A stretch of 64,000 nt of DNA from Anaerocolumna sp. AGMB13025 (GCF_029689925.1 NZ_CP121445.1:1977001-2041000), one strand, 5' to 3'; shown: positions 18,675 through 31,717, counted from the stretch's first letter. Notes: generated by a model not told the origin, from the letters alone. Made by a program: numbers and translations.

Positions 18675-18718
18675 AAATGAAAAAGTCCTCTTTAAGGAAG
18701 ATTTTTTCATTTTTTTTT
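18674..18718 (+). terminator. Rho-independent terminator
   Basis: AAAATGAAAAA and the inner TCCT arm pair with AGGA and TTTTTTCATTTT, followed by a run of T. It closes the GGDEF-YciI unit. Confidence 0.8.
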
Positions 18719-18771
18719 AGATTTTAACTTTTTTCTATTTTATTTATCTGAAATTATTAATTTTTTAAACT

Positions 18772-18798
18772 CAAAAGAAAAATAAACTATCATATTAT
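18772..18798 (+). promoter_or_regulatory. TCATATTAT-box promoter-like element (type VII lipase locus)
   Basis: CAAAA at 18772-18776, 13 nt, then TCATATTAT at 18790-18798. It matches the shared motif seen upstream of 36035, 53539, 56578 and 62297. The rest of the 18.5-19.1 kb gap holds the repeat and terminator listed, a second sigma-A-like promoter at 18964, and a TGCTAC/GTAGCA hairpin near 19033-19067. Confidence 0.55.
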
Positions 18799-18963
18799 AG
18801 GTGATATCTGTAAACATAAAAGAACGTAAAACAATCAACATAAAAATCTTTGCGAAACGAAATATTAAACTTTTATGCAGAAAGGAGTAAAAGACCAAGG
18901 TGCATTAGGCATGGGAATTTCAAATTAGACCATACCACCATAAAATACTAGTCCTGGAAGACA

Positions 18964-18992
18964 TTTACTTGTTAAAATAGTTTTGGTATAAT
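18964..18992 (+). promoter_or_regulatory. Vegetative promoter candidate
   Basis: TTTACT at 18964-18969, a 17-nt spacer, and TATAAT at 18987-18992. It lies about 100 bp before the first small helical gene, so the locus may have two promoters. The sigma gene at 61074 has a similar TTTACT-N17-TATACT. Confidence 0.55.
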
Positions 18993-19098
18993 TTACTTGA
19001 TGTAATAATTTGTTAATTCTCGTGCTACAATGCAGGTGCTACTGGTATGATAAAGGAAGGGTAGCAGTAATCACTGTAAGAAACGAGAGGATAAAACG

Positions 19099-19557
19099 AT
19101 GAGCAGTATAAGTTATTATGAGAATTTAATTACTGAATGTAATGGACGGATTCGGAAATACAAAGAACGGATCGTAGGCTTGGAAGCATTTAAAAAAGAA
19201 ACTGCTAATGGGTCGGAGATTTTTTCCACGGTGACTGTACAGAGGCGAAACCACATTGACACCTCTTTATCGGATACTGTAAAACATCCCATGGTTCAGA
19301 AACTTCATGGTAAAATTTTGCATGCTATTGATAAAGATTATGAAAATTTGGTTTTGGACAATTTTTATGAGATAAAAAATGAAGCAGACAAAGCTATCAG
19401 GGAGCTGCGAGAAGCTATCGATGAGGAGAACAGACTAATTTCATCTTATAGAAGTAAAATAGAAGAAATCAGAGAAGAAGAGAGGAGAGAAGCCGAACGA
19501 AGAGAATCTGAACGGAGAGAGGCTAAGAGAAGGGAAGCAGGGAACAAAAAGATATAA
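19099..19557 (+). CDS. Small coiled-coil protein, YwqH/DUF5082-like (type VII partner)
   Basis: 152-residue, almost entirely helical protein without signal peptide. It has the look of DUF5082/YwqH proteins that accompany LXG-type secretion substrates (N-terminal ISYYENLITECNGRIRKYKERI, then a long coiled coil). The tail is a charged ERREAERRESERREAKRREA heptad-like run near residues 130-148. It starts a run of three small helical genes, a lipoprotein and a lipase, and is probably a targeting partner that pairs with the lipase helical domain. Function is inferred from gene order and resemblance, not from a catalytic motif. Confidence 0.6.
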   Translation: MSSISYYENLITECNGRIRKYKERIVGLEAFKKETANGSEIFSTVTVQRRNHIDTSLSDTVKHPMVQKLHGKILHAIDKDYENLVLDNFYEIKNEADKAIRELREAIDEENRLISSYRSKIEEIREEERREAERRESERREAKRREAGNKKI

Positions 19558-19589
19558 AGGTAATGATTTTATAGGAAAGGAGATTAACA

Positions 19590-19871
19590 ATGAGTTTAAT
19601 TGTTGCAGATGAGGAGTTCGAGCGTGGAGCTATAAGAATAAGAGATATGTCGGAAGAACTGAATGAAATCTTTAATACCTATTCAACAATAATACAGAAT
19701 TTAAAAAAAGAAGGTATATGTGATATTGCTATTGATAATGTACTAACTGCTAAGTTAGATAAATTAATGTCATACGGGAAAGAGTTTAATGAAATTTCTT
19801 CATTCTTAGTGAATAAAACTGAGAAATTTTTAGTGGATATTGATGAAGCAGATGCTTATTTATATGATTAA
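19590..19871 (+). CDS. Small helical protein, WXG100/Lap-like (type VII partner)
   Basis: 93 residues, predicted helical hairpin, acidic, no signal peptide, no WXG motif seen. Size and composition fit the TlaA/TlaB or LXG-associated alpha-helical partner class that binds the helical domain of type VII substrates. The ribosome binding site GGAAAGGAG is strong. It is 32 bp after the YwqH-like gene, so the genes are cotranscribed. Confidence 0.55.
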   Translation: MSLIVADEEFERGAIRIRDMSEELNEIFNTYSTIIQNLKKEGICDIAIDNVLTAKLDKLMSYGKEFNEISSFLVNKTEKFLVDIDEADAYLYD

Positions 19872-19966
19872 ACAGATTAGTCAAAGGATTGAATGATTAA
19901 ATTCGAAAGCCAGATAAGCTACATAGTTTGTGAACCTGATAGAATGAATCTATAAAGGAGGTACCG

Positions 19967-20254
19967 ATGAAAGTCCTTGAAGAGATAAAAATTGACTTTA
20001 ATAAAATAGAGGAAGAAATTACTAAATTGCAGCAGCTGCAGGTTAGGGCAGTTACTTGCAGTAGTGTAAAATTTGACATGCCGTTAAGTAAAGGAGAGCC
20101 AAAAGACGTACTGCTTGATGCTTATGAATCCATGTCATCATTTGCCGGAACGATTGCTATTATGCTGAAAGATATCATTAATGATCTTAATTATACAAAA
20201 GAAAGGATGAAGCAGGAAGATAACCTGCTTGCTAGTAAAATGACTCATAATTAA
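19967..20254 (+). CDS. Small helical protein, DUF5344/YwqI-like (type VII partner)
   Basis: 95 residues, helical, starting MKVLEEIKIDFNKIEEEITK and ending in a charged amphipathic helix. It resembles YwqI/DUF5344-type proteins encoded between YwqH and LXG toxins in Bacillus. The ribosome binding site AAAGGAGG is strong. Gaps of 95 and 211 bp flank it, but no terminator separates it from its neighbours. Likely a secretion partner of the downstream lipase. Confidence 0.55.
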   Translation: MKVLEEIKIDFNKIEEEITKLQQLQVRAVTCSSVKFDMPLSKGEPKDVLLDAYESMSSFAGTIAIMLKDIINDLNYTKERMKQEDNLLASKMTHN

Positions 20255-20465
20255 ATGTTTTACATAAATGTAGAAACTTAAATTGAATAAGAGTAGAATA
20301 TGTACTTTTGATAGTTTAATGACTATCCCTGAGAGGTTTGTCATCCATGGTTGCTTAATTAGGAGGAATGAAACTGCAATAATTTGAGAGTTATTTCAAC
20401 TAAGAATAGGTCAATAAATTGTCAAAACTCAGGATAGATAATCCGAAAGGGGTAATAAAGATAAG

Positions 20466-21341
20466 ATGAAAAAGTGGGTAAGGGATATAGGAATAATGTT
20501 AATGATTGTATTGTGTACAGGTTGTAATGGAAATTCTGCTCAGCAAGCGGACCTTTCAAAACAAAGTAACAAGAAAGCAGAAGTTCAAACAGATGGTGAA
20601 AAAACAGCCGAAGATAAACAAAGTAACAAGGAAACAGAAAATCAATCAGAAGGGGAGAAAACGAAGATGACTGCTCAGCAAGAAGAAGTTTTTCGTTCTT
20701 ATGGATTATCAAATGAAGAAATAGAAAAAATGAAAAAAGAAGGTCTAGATTATAAAGAACAAAGCTTTGCCGATACTGCCATTATGATGTTGAATTACCT
20801 GGAACATAAATATAGTGAAAAATTTACGGTAGTTGGAGGAGATATCCCAGGGATTTTTTCACATGAATATTGGATTACGGCAGAAGCCCTTGATGGAGAA
20901 CATGCGGGAGAAAAGTTCGATGTTTATTATTTGGGAGAGAGAGGTTACAAAGATGGCTATATCACACTATTAAAACAAGAGGAAGCATGTGAAGCATTAA
21001 AGAAATTAATACAGAGTAAGTTTAGAGATGTTTTGATATTTCCATCTCTTTCAGGTGAATATGGAGATGAAATAGCTCTTGCTGATACAGGGGAAGAGAT
21101 GTTAAAAAAAGTCGAATTTGGTTACAATATAATTATAACCAGTTCGGTTACTTCAGAAGAAAAATTTCATGAAATCGCTGATTCAATTGCTAAGCTGTTA
21201 GAGGATAATGGGGTATCATCCAGTGGTGGCGTGCGTTATTTAAAAGGTACGATAGATCCCGATCTGTCCGTTGAGGATTTCAACTTATTACTGGAGAATG
21301 ATTCTTTTCAGTGGAATGATTATATTAGCACAGTAAGATAG
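20466..21341 (+). CDS. Lipoprotein, candidate immunity protein for the lipase
   Basis: Type II signal peptide with lipobox LCTGC (Cys20), then a hydrophilic tether containing two similar KQSNK...GEKT segments, then a globular domain of about 220 residues of mixed alpha/beta character. I do not recognise its family with certainty. It sits directly before a secreted-type lipase gene (12-bp gap), as the lipoprotein TilA accompanies the staphylococcal lipase TslA. The outward-facing membrane location would suit protection from a lipase acting outside the cell. The role is inference from position. Confidence 0.55.
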   Translation: MKKWVRDIGIMLMIVLCTGCNGNSAQQADLSKQSNKKAEVQTDGEKTAEDKQSNKETENQSEGEKTKMTAQQEEVFRSYGLSNEEIEKMKKEGLDYKEQSFADTAIMMLNYLEHKYSEKFTVVGGDIPGIFSHEYWITAEALDGEHAGEKFDVYYLGERGYKDGYITLLKQEEACEALKKLIQSKFRDVLIFPSLSGEYGDEIALADTGEEMLKKVEFGYNIIITSSVTSEEKFHEIADSIAKLLEDNGVSSSGGVRYLKGTIDPDLSVEDFNLLLENDSFQWNDYISTVR

Positions 21342-21353
21342 AGGGGGTATCAT

Positions 21354-23021
21354 ATGGCTGAGTTAAAGGATGAGGAATTATTGTTTTTAAGTAACCTTAT
21401 GCATATGAGGAGAGAAGAAGTTTATGACAGTAAGACGAACCAATATCTGGATGTATTTAAAGATATATGGGATGACAAGCAGAAAAATATGACGATAGGT
21501 GCTATTATAAAAAATATTGATACAACGAAGCTACGTCAAAAACCGCTTAACGAGCATCTATTTGATGGTGAAATATCCGGAGCTGAATGGGCGGATATGT
21601 TAGATTCCATGAAGAAGTCCGATGTCTGTGAACTGAAACTAAAGGATGTTGATTTTGATGGCAAAAAAGCTTTAATAACATATTTTACGGATAAAGAAGG
21701 CAAGGCATATGTAGTGTTTCGAGGAACTGGTGCCGGAGAATGGGAGGATAATTTTCTTGCAGGAGCTGTGGCAGATACCGAACAGCAAAAGAAAGCACTT
21801 GATTATATAAACAGCCTTGGTGCCGATCATATTACGGTTGTGGGGCATTCAAAAGGCGGCAATAAGGCAAAGTATGTGGCTTTGTTATCTGATAAGGTAG
21901 ACCGATGTGTAGCTTTTGATGGTCAGGGCTTTTCGAAATTTTTTATTGAAAAGTATCAGGACCGAATAGAAGCAAATAAACATAAAATTACCTGTTATGC
22001 CTTAGACAACGATTTTGTAAATATTCTTCTTTATGATATATATAATAAAAAGCACTATATTGAAGGAAATAGTATCGGTAGCTTTATAGAAAATCATAGC
22101 CCTAACTCATTGTTTCATTTTACTTATACGGGGGAAGGTAAGGTAAACGGATTCGAATTAAAAAAGGGAGAACAGTCAGATGCCATGGCTAAATTACATT
22201 CCTTTGTTAATTATGTGGATTCTACCGTGCCAGATAAAGACAGAGATTCATTATTTACATTTCTAGGTAATGTTGCAGCAATGGGGTTAGGCAGGAAACC
22301 AGATGATTACAAAAATAAATATACTTCAAATGAAATATTAGATTATTTAGCAGCAGAAGAAAATTCCGAGGAATTAGGATTGCTAATTAATTATATCATC
22401 AAGTATGAGGAATATAATGAAGGAATAACCGATGTGATTTTTGATATTATGGATAGCCTTGGCATGGCCAATATTACGAAATGGCTGCGGAAGTTAGAAG
22501 ATTGGGTCGGAGCGGAAAATCTTCTGAAGAAAATCTTAAAAAGCAAAAAACAAATCAATTGGATCCTTAATTTATTGAAGGCACCTGATAACATAAAAAA
22601 ATTGGTTAACAATATAATAAAAGGTTATGAAAGCAAAAAGGATGAGGTAAAAGAAGCAACCGTAAAAAATACGGCTAATTATAATATGAATGCAAACGAT
22701 AACCTTCGTGACTACTCCCAGGAGAAAAGAGAATTGCTATTAAAGCTGACGGACTCAGTCGCCAATGAAAAACCATATGATATCAGTAAATGGGATGTTT
22801 GGTATCGGTTTGAGGACTGGTTAGGATTGCTGAATATTGACCGATATAAGAATAAAATCAATGAATACTATGAAAAAGTTATTGATATTAACGGGACAAG
22901 CCATAAGCAGATGCTTCAGATCTTTGATAAAATAGATCAGGTTGTCACCGATTATAAAGCAACTATGACAACGGAGATTGGTAAATTAAATGGATTGAAT
23001 GAAAAGATATTAGGTTTGTAA
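21354..23021 (+). CDS. Lipase (DUF2974-like) with C-terminal helical, LXG-like domain
   Basis: Alpha/beta hydrolase whose nucleophile elbow is VVGHSKGGN, Ser166. The preceding sequence (YVVFRGTGAGEWEDNF) is the oxyanion-side motif of class 3/DUF2974 lipases. An Asp (ALDNDFVN, about 220) and a His (about 250-257) could complete the triad. Residues from about 430 to 555 are helical and coiled-coil-like (KQMLQIFDKIDQVV, TTEIGKLNGLNEKI). There is no signal peptide. Catalytic head first and helical export domain last is the reverse of standard LXG toxins and matches the TslA type. Likely substrate: membrane phospholipids of competitors (inference). Ribosome binding site GAGGGGG. Confidence 0.7.
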   Translation: MAELKDEELLFLSNLMHMRREEVYDSKTNQYLDVFKDIWDDKQKNMTIGAIIKNIDTTKLRQKPLNEHLFDGEISGAEWADMLDSMKKSDVCELKLKDVDFDGKKALITYFTDKEGKAYVVFRGTGAGEWEDNFLAGAVADTEQQKKALDYINSLGADHITVVGHSKGGNKAKYVALLSDKVDRCVAFDGQGFSKFFIEKYQDRIEANKHKITCYALDNDFVNILLYDIYNKKHYIEGNSIGSFIENHSPNSLFHFTYTGEGKVNGFELKKGEQSDAMAKLHSFVNYVDSTVPDKDRDSLFTFLGNVAAMGLGRKPDDYKNKYTSNEILDYLAAEENSEELGLLINYIIKYEEYNEGITDVIFDIMDSLGMANITKWLRKLEDWVGAENLLKKILKSKKQINWILNLLKAPDNIKKLVNNIIKGYESKKDEVKEATVKNTANYNMNANDNLRDYSQEKRELLLKLTDSVANEKPYDISKWDVWYRFEDWLGLLNIDRYKNKINEYYEKVIDINGTSHKQMLQIFDKIDQVVTDYKATMTTEIGKLNGLNEKILGL

Positions 23022-26808
<3,787 letters not shown>

Positions 26809-26925
26809 ATGATAGAACTTAGGGAATGAATAAGGCTTATTAAGAATTATGAAAGGCTGGCAATGTCAGATGTAATACATATATTTATGCATTTTTTGGA
26901 TGATAAATAAAATATAATGGTATAA

Positions 26926-26955
26926 GGGACATGGAGAACGTTCATGTCCTTTTTC
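26926..26955 (+). terminator. Hairpin and T-tract close behind a TATAAT sequence
   Basis: GGACATG (26927-26933) pairs with CATGTCC (26943-26949) and is followed by TTTTTC. A TATAAT lies just upstream, so this may be a short transcript of its own or the terminator of the beta-galactosidase gene. Confidence 0.6.
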
Positions 26956-27119
26956 TATAGGATGGAAGCTGAATCTGCTTTGTTTAACTGATATTTGCTT
27001 TAGCTGTTGCTTTGCGTTACCTGTGATAAATCAGAAAAATAAATTAAAAAAATATAAAAAAACAATTATATTATAAATACTATGTTGCATTATATAATAG
27101 TTAGTGATATTATATATTA

Positions 27120-27155
27120 AAAGATGAATTATAGTAATGATTATAATTCGTCTTT
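27120..27155. repeat. AT-rich inverted repeat
   Basis: AAAGATGAATTATA pairs with TATAATTCGTCTTT (one G-T pair) around an 8-nt loop. Function unknown. Confidence 0.6.
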
Positions 27156-27262
27156 CAGGAAAATAAAGACTGCAAATTATGAAAATGATGTAAACCAAAA
27201 ATACTGCAAAGTAAAGTAAGAAAAAGCCGTAAAGTAAGAAAACGTCATAAATTAAAAAATGA

Positions 27263-27381
27263 CGTAAATCAAGAAATACTCTAAATCAAGAAATACTGTA
27301 AATCAAGAAATGCTGTAAATCATGAAATACTGTAAATCAAGAAATGCTGTAAATCAAGAAAAGCTGCAAATCAAGAACATG
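27263..27381. repeat. 17-bp tandem repeat array upstream of padR-like gene
   Basis: Seven contiguous 17-bp units (consensus TGTAAATCAAGAAATAC) run from 27263 to 27381 without a change of period. More diverged units can be followed upstream to about 27170. The array ends about 20 bp before the ribosome binding site of the PadR-family gene. Confidence 0.9.
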
Positions 27382-27411
27382 TTTGCGATATAAACAGAAA
27401 GGAGTTGACTT

Positions 27412-27717
27412 ATGAACGCTCAATACAAAAAAGGTGTATTAGAATTATGCGTGCTATCTAAATTAGTTGAAGCAGACCGATATGGATATGAATTAACAGA
27501 AGCCATATCAAAACAAATGGTGATTTCAACAGGAACCCTATATCTTATTTTAAAACGCTTAAAGGATGATGCCTACGTAGAAACTTATTTAGTAGAGTCC
27601 GGCGGAGGTCCCGCAAGAAAATATTATCATCTGACGGAAAAAGGAAGAACCTATCAGGCAGCACAAAAGAAAGAATGGCTGGATTTTATAGAAATAGTAC
27701 AAGATATTATAGAATAG
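27412..27717 (+). CDS. PadR-family transcriptional regulator
   Basis: 101-residue winged-helix regulator of the compact PadR-s2 group. It has KGVLELCVLSKL at the N-terminus, YGYELTEAI, the recognition helix region STGTLYLILKRL, and the wing with ARKYYHLTEKG. Such proteins repress their own operon and a downstream HAAS-domain membrane or envelope gene. Here a HAAS/DUF4097 gene begins 10 bp later. The ribosome binding site AAAGGAG is strong. The 17-bp array upstream may hold binding sites, which is untested. Confidence 0.88.
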   Translation: MNAQYKKGVLELCVLSKLVEADRYGYELTEAISKQMVISTGTLYLILKRLKDDAYVETYLVESGGGPARKYYHLTEKGRTYQAAQKKEWLDFIEIVQDIIE

Positions 27718-27727
27718 GAGGATGGAT

Positions 27728-29617
27728 ATGAATAAGACAGAGTATTTAAACGCATTAAAAACAGCATTAAAAGATACCGATAAAAGCGTAATTGAGGAAA
27801 TAGTGTCTGATTACGAAGAACATTTTCAAATAGGTATGGAAAACGGAAAAAGTGAAGAACAAATCTGTGAGGATTTGGGTGCAATCGAGGATCTGGTAGA
27901 GGAAATAAAGGAAGTATATCATACCGACCAAAAAGAAAATAAAAGAGAAAATAAAGAATCAGATGAAAATGAAGAGAATAATAAGAATAACAAATTTAAA
28001 GACTGGTATTCAAGCATCCACAACCTAGATAGTGAAAAACTTGGTGATGCAATTAATAGTGCACTAGATTCTGCTGGTGATGCCATCAGTAAAATAGATG
28101 TTAATGAGATCAGCCGTACCTTAAAAAGTACCTTTGACCACGCTACCACCTCCTTTAATAACTTCGCCGACAACATTAAAAATCAGGGATTTGGTCCATT
28201 TGAAGGCAATAAGAGAAATGCAGAAGGTTATCAGGAAAATGTATCAAAAAGTTATGAATACGAAGAAACAGAAGAGACAAATAAAAATGATGTGAGCTTT
28301 GAGGCAGAGTCAGAAGCAGCTGATAATAATGACACGGAGTTTAAGACAGAAGAGTCTGATAATAGTGACATGAGTTTCAAGACAGGGACAGAAGAGTCTG
28401 ATAATAGTGATATGAGTTTCAAGGCTGGGACAGAAGAGTCTGATGATAGTAACATGAATTTTCATACAGAAACAGAAGCTCAGGATGAAAATCATCAAGA
28501 TATCAAAACAGAAGCTTCAAACAGTGAGGAACCGACAGCAAAACCCACAGAAGATGAGACGGAAACTAAAAAAGGAACCCGCAAAGGCTTAAATCTGGTG
28601 GTAGACGGCATATGTGCTGATATCATAGTTAAAGAATCTGCCGATGGAAAATTAAATATCAGTTATGAAAATAACGGGAATGAAAAACAGAGACAGATGT
28701 ATGAGTTCTACAGCTATAAAGAAGGAACCACTGTTTATGCGGGAATCCGAAGGGTTGGAAAAGCCGTATTTTTGTTCAATTTTAATGATCATTCAATTCA
28801 TATCAATGTAGAACTACCAGATTATATGAAAGACATAAATCTTAAAACTGCCAGTGGTAATATTAAACTTTCCAATGCAACTGCAGACCGAATTATTACA
28901 TCTACCGCCAGTGGGGATGTTTTAAGTGAACGGATTAATACAACAGAATTGCGAATCAAAGGTTCCAGCGGAGATATCAGGTTGGAAGAGATAAACAGTA
29001 ATCAAATAAATGCCGGAACCATGAGCGGTGATATTACGGTAAATAACCTGTCAGCAAAGTTTTTATCCTTAAAAAGTTCAAGTGGTGATATTGGAGCGAA
29101 GAATATAAAAGCTGATGTAATTGATTGCAAGCCCACCAGCGGTCATCTGAAAATGGATATGGTGGAAGCGGGTGAATGTCAAATCAGAAGTACCAGCGGT
29201 GATATTAATATCCATGAATTTACGATGAACAACGCTGATATCAGCAGTATAAGCGGAACGATAAAAATCCCCCAGATAATTGGAGATGGCTTAAGAGTAA
29301 CCAGTGTAAGTGGTGATATATCTGCTGCGGTCAATGTTAAGAGGTGTCATGCAAGTTCAAAAAGCGGGGATGTTGACATACTATGCAGGGGGGATATTAT
29401 ATTAGAGTCCAGCAGCACCAGCGGAAATATCAATATTACTTTGAAAAACTACAATCACGGCTATACTGTTAAATCAAAAACTATCTCTGGGGCCTTCTAT
29501 ATTAATTACGACAACCAGCATCAGAGGAATCTAAAAACGGGAAGTTATGCCTATGGCAGTCAGGGAAGTGAACTGGATTTGAATTCAGTGAGCGGTGATA
29601 TTCATTTAGCGGATTAA
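27728..29617 (+). CDS. HAAS (DUF1700) plus DUF4097 beta-helix protein
   Basis: Residues 1-70 form the helical HAAS/DUF1700 domain (KTEYLNALKTALKD, DYEEHFQIGMENGKSEEQICEDLG) typical of PadR partners. A long acidic, repeat-containing linker follows (42-bp units EESDNSDMSFK-, about 28340-28460). Residues from about 285 to the end form a DUF4097 right-handed beta-helix-like domain with many SGDI/SGNI turns. Unusually for HAAS proteins, I see no transmembrane helix. The ATG at 27722 touches AGGAGG (27716-27721), so the ATG at 27728 is the probable start. Possibly an envelope-stress or scaffold protein; the molecular function is not established. Confidence 0.82.
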   Translation: MNKTEYLNALKTALKDTDKSVIEEIVSDYEEHFQIGMENGKSEEQICEDLGAIEDLVEEIKEVYHTDQKENKRENKESDENEENNKNNKFKDWYSSIHNLDSEKLGDAINSALDSAGDAISKIDVNEISRTLKSTFDHATTSFNNFADNIKNQGFGPFEGNKRNAEGYQENVSKSYEYEETEETNKNDVSFEAESEAADNNDTEFKTEESDNSDMSFKTGTEESDNSDMSFKAGTEESDDSNMNFHTETEAQDENHQDIKTEASNSEEPTAKPTEDETETKKGTRKGLNLVVDGICADIIVKESADGKLNISYENNGNEKQRQMYEFYSYKEGTTVYAGIRRVGKAVFLFNFNDHSIHINVELPDYMKDINLKTASGNIKLSNATADRIITSTASGDVLSERINTTELRIKGSSGDIRLEEINSNQINAGTMSGDITVNNLSAKFLSLKSSSGDIGAKNIKADVIDCKPTSGHLKMDMVEAGECQIRSTSGDINIHEFTMNNADISSISGTIKIPQIIGDGLRVTSVSGDISAAVNVKRCHASSKSGDVDILCRGDIILESSSTSGNINITLKNYNHGYTVKSKTISGAFYINYDNQHQRNLKTGSYAYGSQGSELDLNSVSGDIHLAD

Positions 29618-29728
29618 AAAAACAAAATAGGACACTAAAAAAAGTGTAAACATAAAACCTGTTTCTAAGTCTTATATCTACACTTATACAGTACCATGGG
29701 GTGCCGAAAAATTCAAAGAATAACTTAT

Positions 29729-29783
29729 CTGGGAGAGAATAAAGATTATATTTTTACAAAATATAACCCTTATTCTCTCCCAG
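29729..29783. terminator. Bidirectional terminator between convergent genes
   Basis: CTGGGAGAGAATAA (29729-29742) and TTATTCTCTCCCAG (29770-29783) are perfectly complementary, with an inner ATATTTT/AAAATAT extension. It serves the DUF4097 gene and the ABC-F gene. Confidence 0.8.
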
Positions 29784-29821
29784 CTTCTATATCCTATAGT
29801 TTTGCGACAGCCTCGTTTTAC

Positions 29822-31561
29822 TTAAAGCAACTTAATCAGATCTTCTAATTCTTTTGATAAAACTTTAGCCAGTTCAAAATCAGTATCCTTTAAAGCTAAT
29901 TCGATTTTGGTTTCAACTGCTTTTTTCTTCTGTTCATTTTCTAAATAATCCTTATCAAAATGACCAGCATAAATCATCTTTCTGAACTTTCGCATGCTCA
30001 TTTTCCGAATTGTCTTATCTTCAATCAGTAAAACATAATCCATACAGTTTACAATAGAATAAAAATCATGGGAAATCATCAAAATTGCACCGTTATAGTT
30101 TTCAATAGCTTTCTCCAGGGCAAGTTGTGAATAAGTGTCTAAATGACTGGTTGGTTCATCAAGTAATAACAGGTTTGCGTTTCCTGCTGAAATTTTTGCT
30201 AATTGAAGGATATTTTTTTCGCCGCCGGATAAGGAGCTTATCTTTTGGTTTATGGCTTCTTCTTCAAAACCAAAAGAAGTAATATAGGAGAGAATCTCTT
30301 CATAGGTTTTAAAACCTGCCTCCAGAAACTCTTCATATATTGTCCCTGTTTCCTTAAGCATTTCGCCTTGAAGCTGAGATAAAAAAGCCATTTCGGTTTC
30401 TGAATTGACCTCGATGGAGGCTTGCTTATTTTTATAAATATCACGGAGTAAAGTTGTCTTACCAGTGCCATTTGGACCGATTAGAGCAGCTTTGTCAGTG
30501 GACTTAAGCTCAAAGTTAACATGTTCTAAAAGTATCTCATCAAAAGCAGCCTTGTAATCCGTGACTTTTAAAGCAGTGGCTTCCCCTATTTCTTTATCAG
30601 TAGCAAAACGGATTGCCGGCTGTTTAATGGTTACAAAAGGTGCTTTAATTCTGCGGGCTTCCAATCTTTCACGGATTTTAACTCTGGCATTTAAGGATTT
30701 TCCTCTGGCAGCCTCTGCATTGCTGGTTGCAGCTGCTCTGAGCTTATCGATTAAGAGGTCATTTCTTTCAATTTCTAATGTATCTGCGATGGACAGTTCC
30801 TGTAATTCTATTTTAGTTTGAAGTAAGGAGAAGTTGTAATCGATGTATCGTCCATTAAACTCTTGAAGCTCCCTGTTTTCAAGGTGAATGATTTTGTTAA
30901 AACAATGGTTTAACAAAAACCTGTTATGTGTAATAACTAAGAGAATACCTTTGTAAGAATTAATTAGATTTTTCAGAGAATTCAGGTTTTCAAAATCCAA
31001 GAACACATCGGGTTCATCCATAATCATTAAGTCCGGACCGGTCAGCATTTCCTTTATTACCTGAATTAATTTGAATTCCCCGCCGCTGAGTTTTGAAACC
31101 GGCAGATTTTCATGTCTGCTTAAGTTAGCCAGACCCAGGTTTTTATTTATGCGGCTTTCGAAATCATCTCCGCCGATTGCACAAAAAGCGTCGAAAGCTT
31201 GTTGATACTGTTCCATTAAGGCATCAATATCTGTTGCAGTTTCCATTTCAGTACATATAGAGGTTATTTCATTTTGCTGCTTAATAAATTCTTCCCCTAA
31301 ATACTGGGAAACCGTAACCTCACTTGTTTGATCCAGTCTGGAAAACTGGCTGACATATCCAATTCTGCAATTTTCAGGTATCTCTATCTTTCCCTCGTAT
31401 AAATAGCTTTCAGTATCCATAAGGATATCAATCAACGTACTTTTACCGCTGCCGCTTGTTCCGATAAAGGCACAGTGCTGCCCTTCTTCTAACGTAAATG
31501 ATATCTTATTATATAAATCCTTTTGCGGAAATGAGTAGGATAAGTTTTCAACTTTTATCAT
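29822..31561 (-). CDS. ABC-F ATPase, probable ribosome protection protein
   Basis: Soluble twin-ATPase without membrane domains. The first domain has Walker A GTSGSGKST and signature KLSGGEF; the second has GPNGTGKTT and SLSGGEK with LLLDEPTSHLD. A charged inter-domain linker (about residues 255-320) is where the ribosome-reaching arm lies in antibiotic-resistance ABC-F proteins. A charged C-terminal extension is present. The longest ORF starts at 31582, but GGAGG then TTCTT precede the ATG at 31561 (MIKVENLSYSF). The leader contains an intrinsic terminator, as in drug-inducible ABC-F genes, which supports antibiotic protection over housekeeping. The drug class cannot be assigned from sequence by eye. 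Confidence 0.85.
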   Translation of the reverse strand: MIKVENLSYSFPQKDLYNKISFTLEEGQHCAFIGTSGSGKSTLIDILMDTESYLYEGKIEIPENCRIGYVSQFSRLDQTSEVTVSQYLGEEFIKQQNEITSICTEMETATDIDALMEQYQQAFDAFCAIGGDDFESRINKNLGLANLSRHENLPVSKLSGGEFKLIQVIKEMLTGPDLMIMDEPDVFLDFENLNSLKNLINSYKGILLVITHNRFLLNHCFNKIIHLENRELQEFNGRYIDYNFSLLQTKIELQELSIADTLEIERNDLLIDKLRAAATSNAEAARGKSLNARVKIRERLEARRIKAPFVTIKQPAIRFATDKEIGEATALKVTDYKAAFDEILLEHVNFELKSTDKAALIGPNGTGKTTLLRDIYKNKQASIEVNSETEMAFLSQLQGEMLKETGTIYEEFLEAGFKTYEEILSYITSFGFEEEAINQKISSLSGGEKNILQLAKISAGNANLLLLDEPTSHLDTYSQLALEKAIENYNGAILMISHDFYSIVNCMDYVLLIEDKTIRKMSMRKFRKMIYAGHFDKDYLENEQKKKAVETKIELALKDTDFELAKVLSKELEDLIKLL

Positions 31562-31610
31562 AAGAACCTCCATCTGCTGCATTCACAGCGAATAACCTTT
31601 TTGTATCAGT

Positions 31611-31637
31611 AAAAAAAAGAGCCTAAAGAATAAGCCC
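31611..31637 (-). promoter_or_regulatory. Leader attenuator of the ABC-F gene
   Basis: On the minus strand GGGCTTA and TTAGGCTC form a hairpin of about seven pairs including two G-U pairs, followed by eight T. It lies about 50 nt before the start codon and after the promoter, so read-through must be regulated. Confidence 0.6.
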
Positions 31638-31717
31638 TTAAATATAGTAGCTTTCCAATTGTTGCAATTCAATTTACTTTTATATATATAAACCAATCTT
31701 TCAAGTTTACCATAGGT

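Noticed and set aside
27263..27381. Possible CRISPR array
   Set aside because: Units are contiguous 17-mers without spacers and no cas gene is present.
31690..31715. Leader peptide (14 codons, MVNLKD-) before the ABC-F gene
   Set aside because: Its ATG lies at or just after the predicted transcription start with no room for a ribosome binding site.
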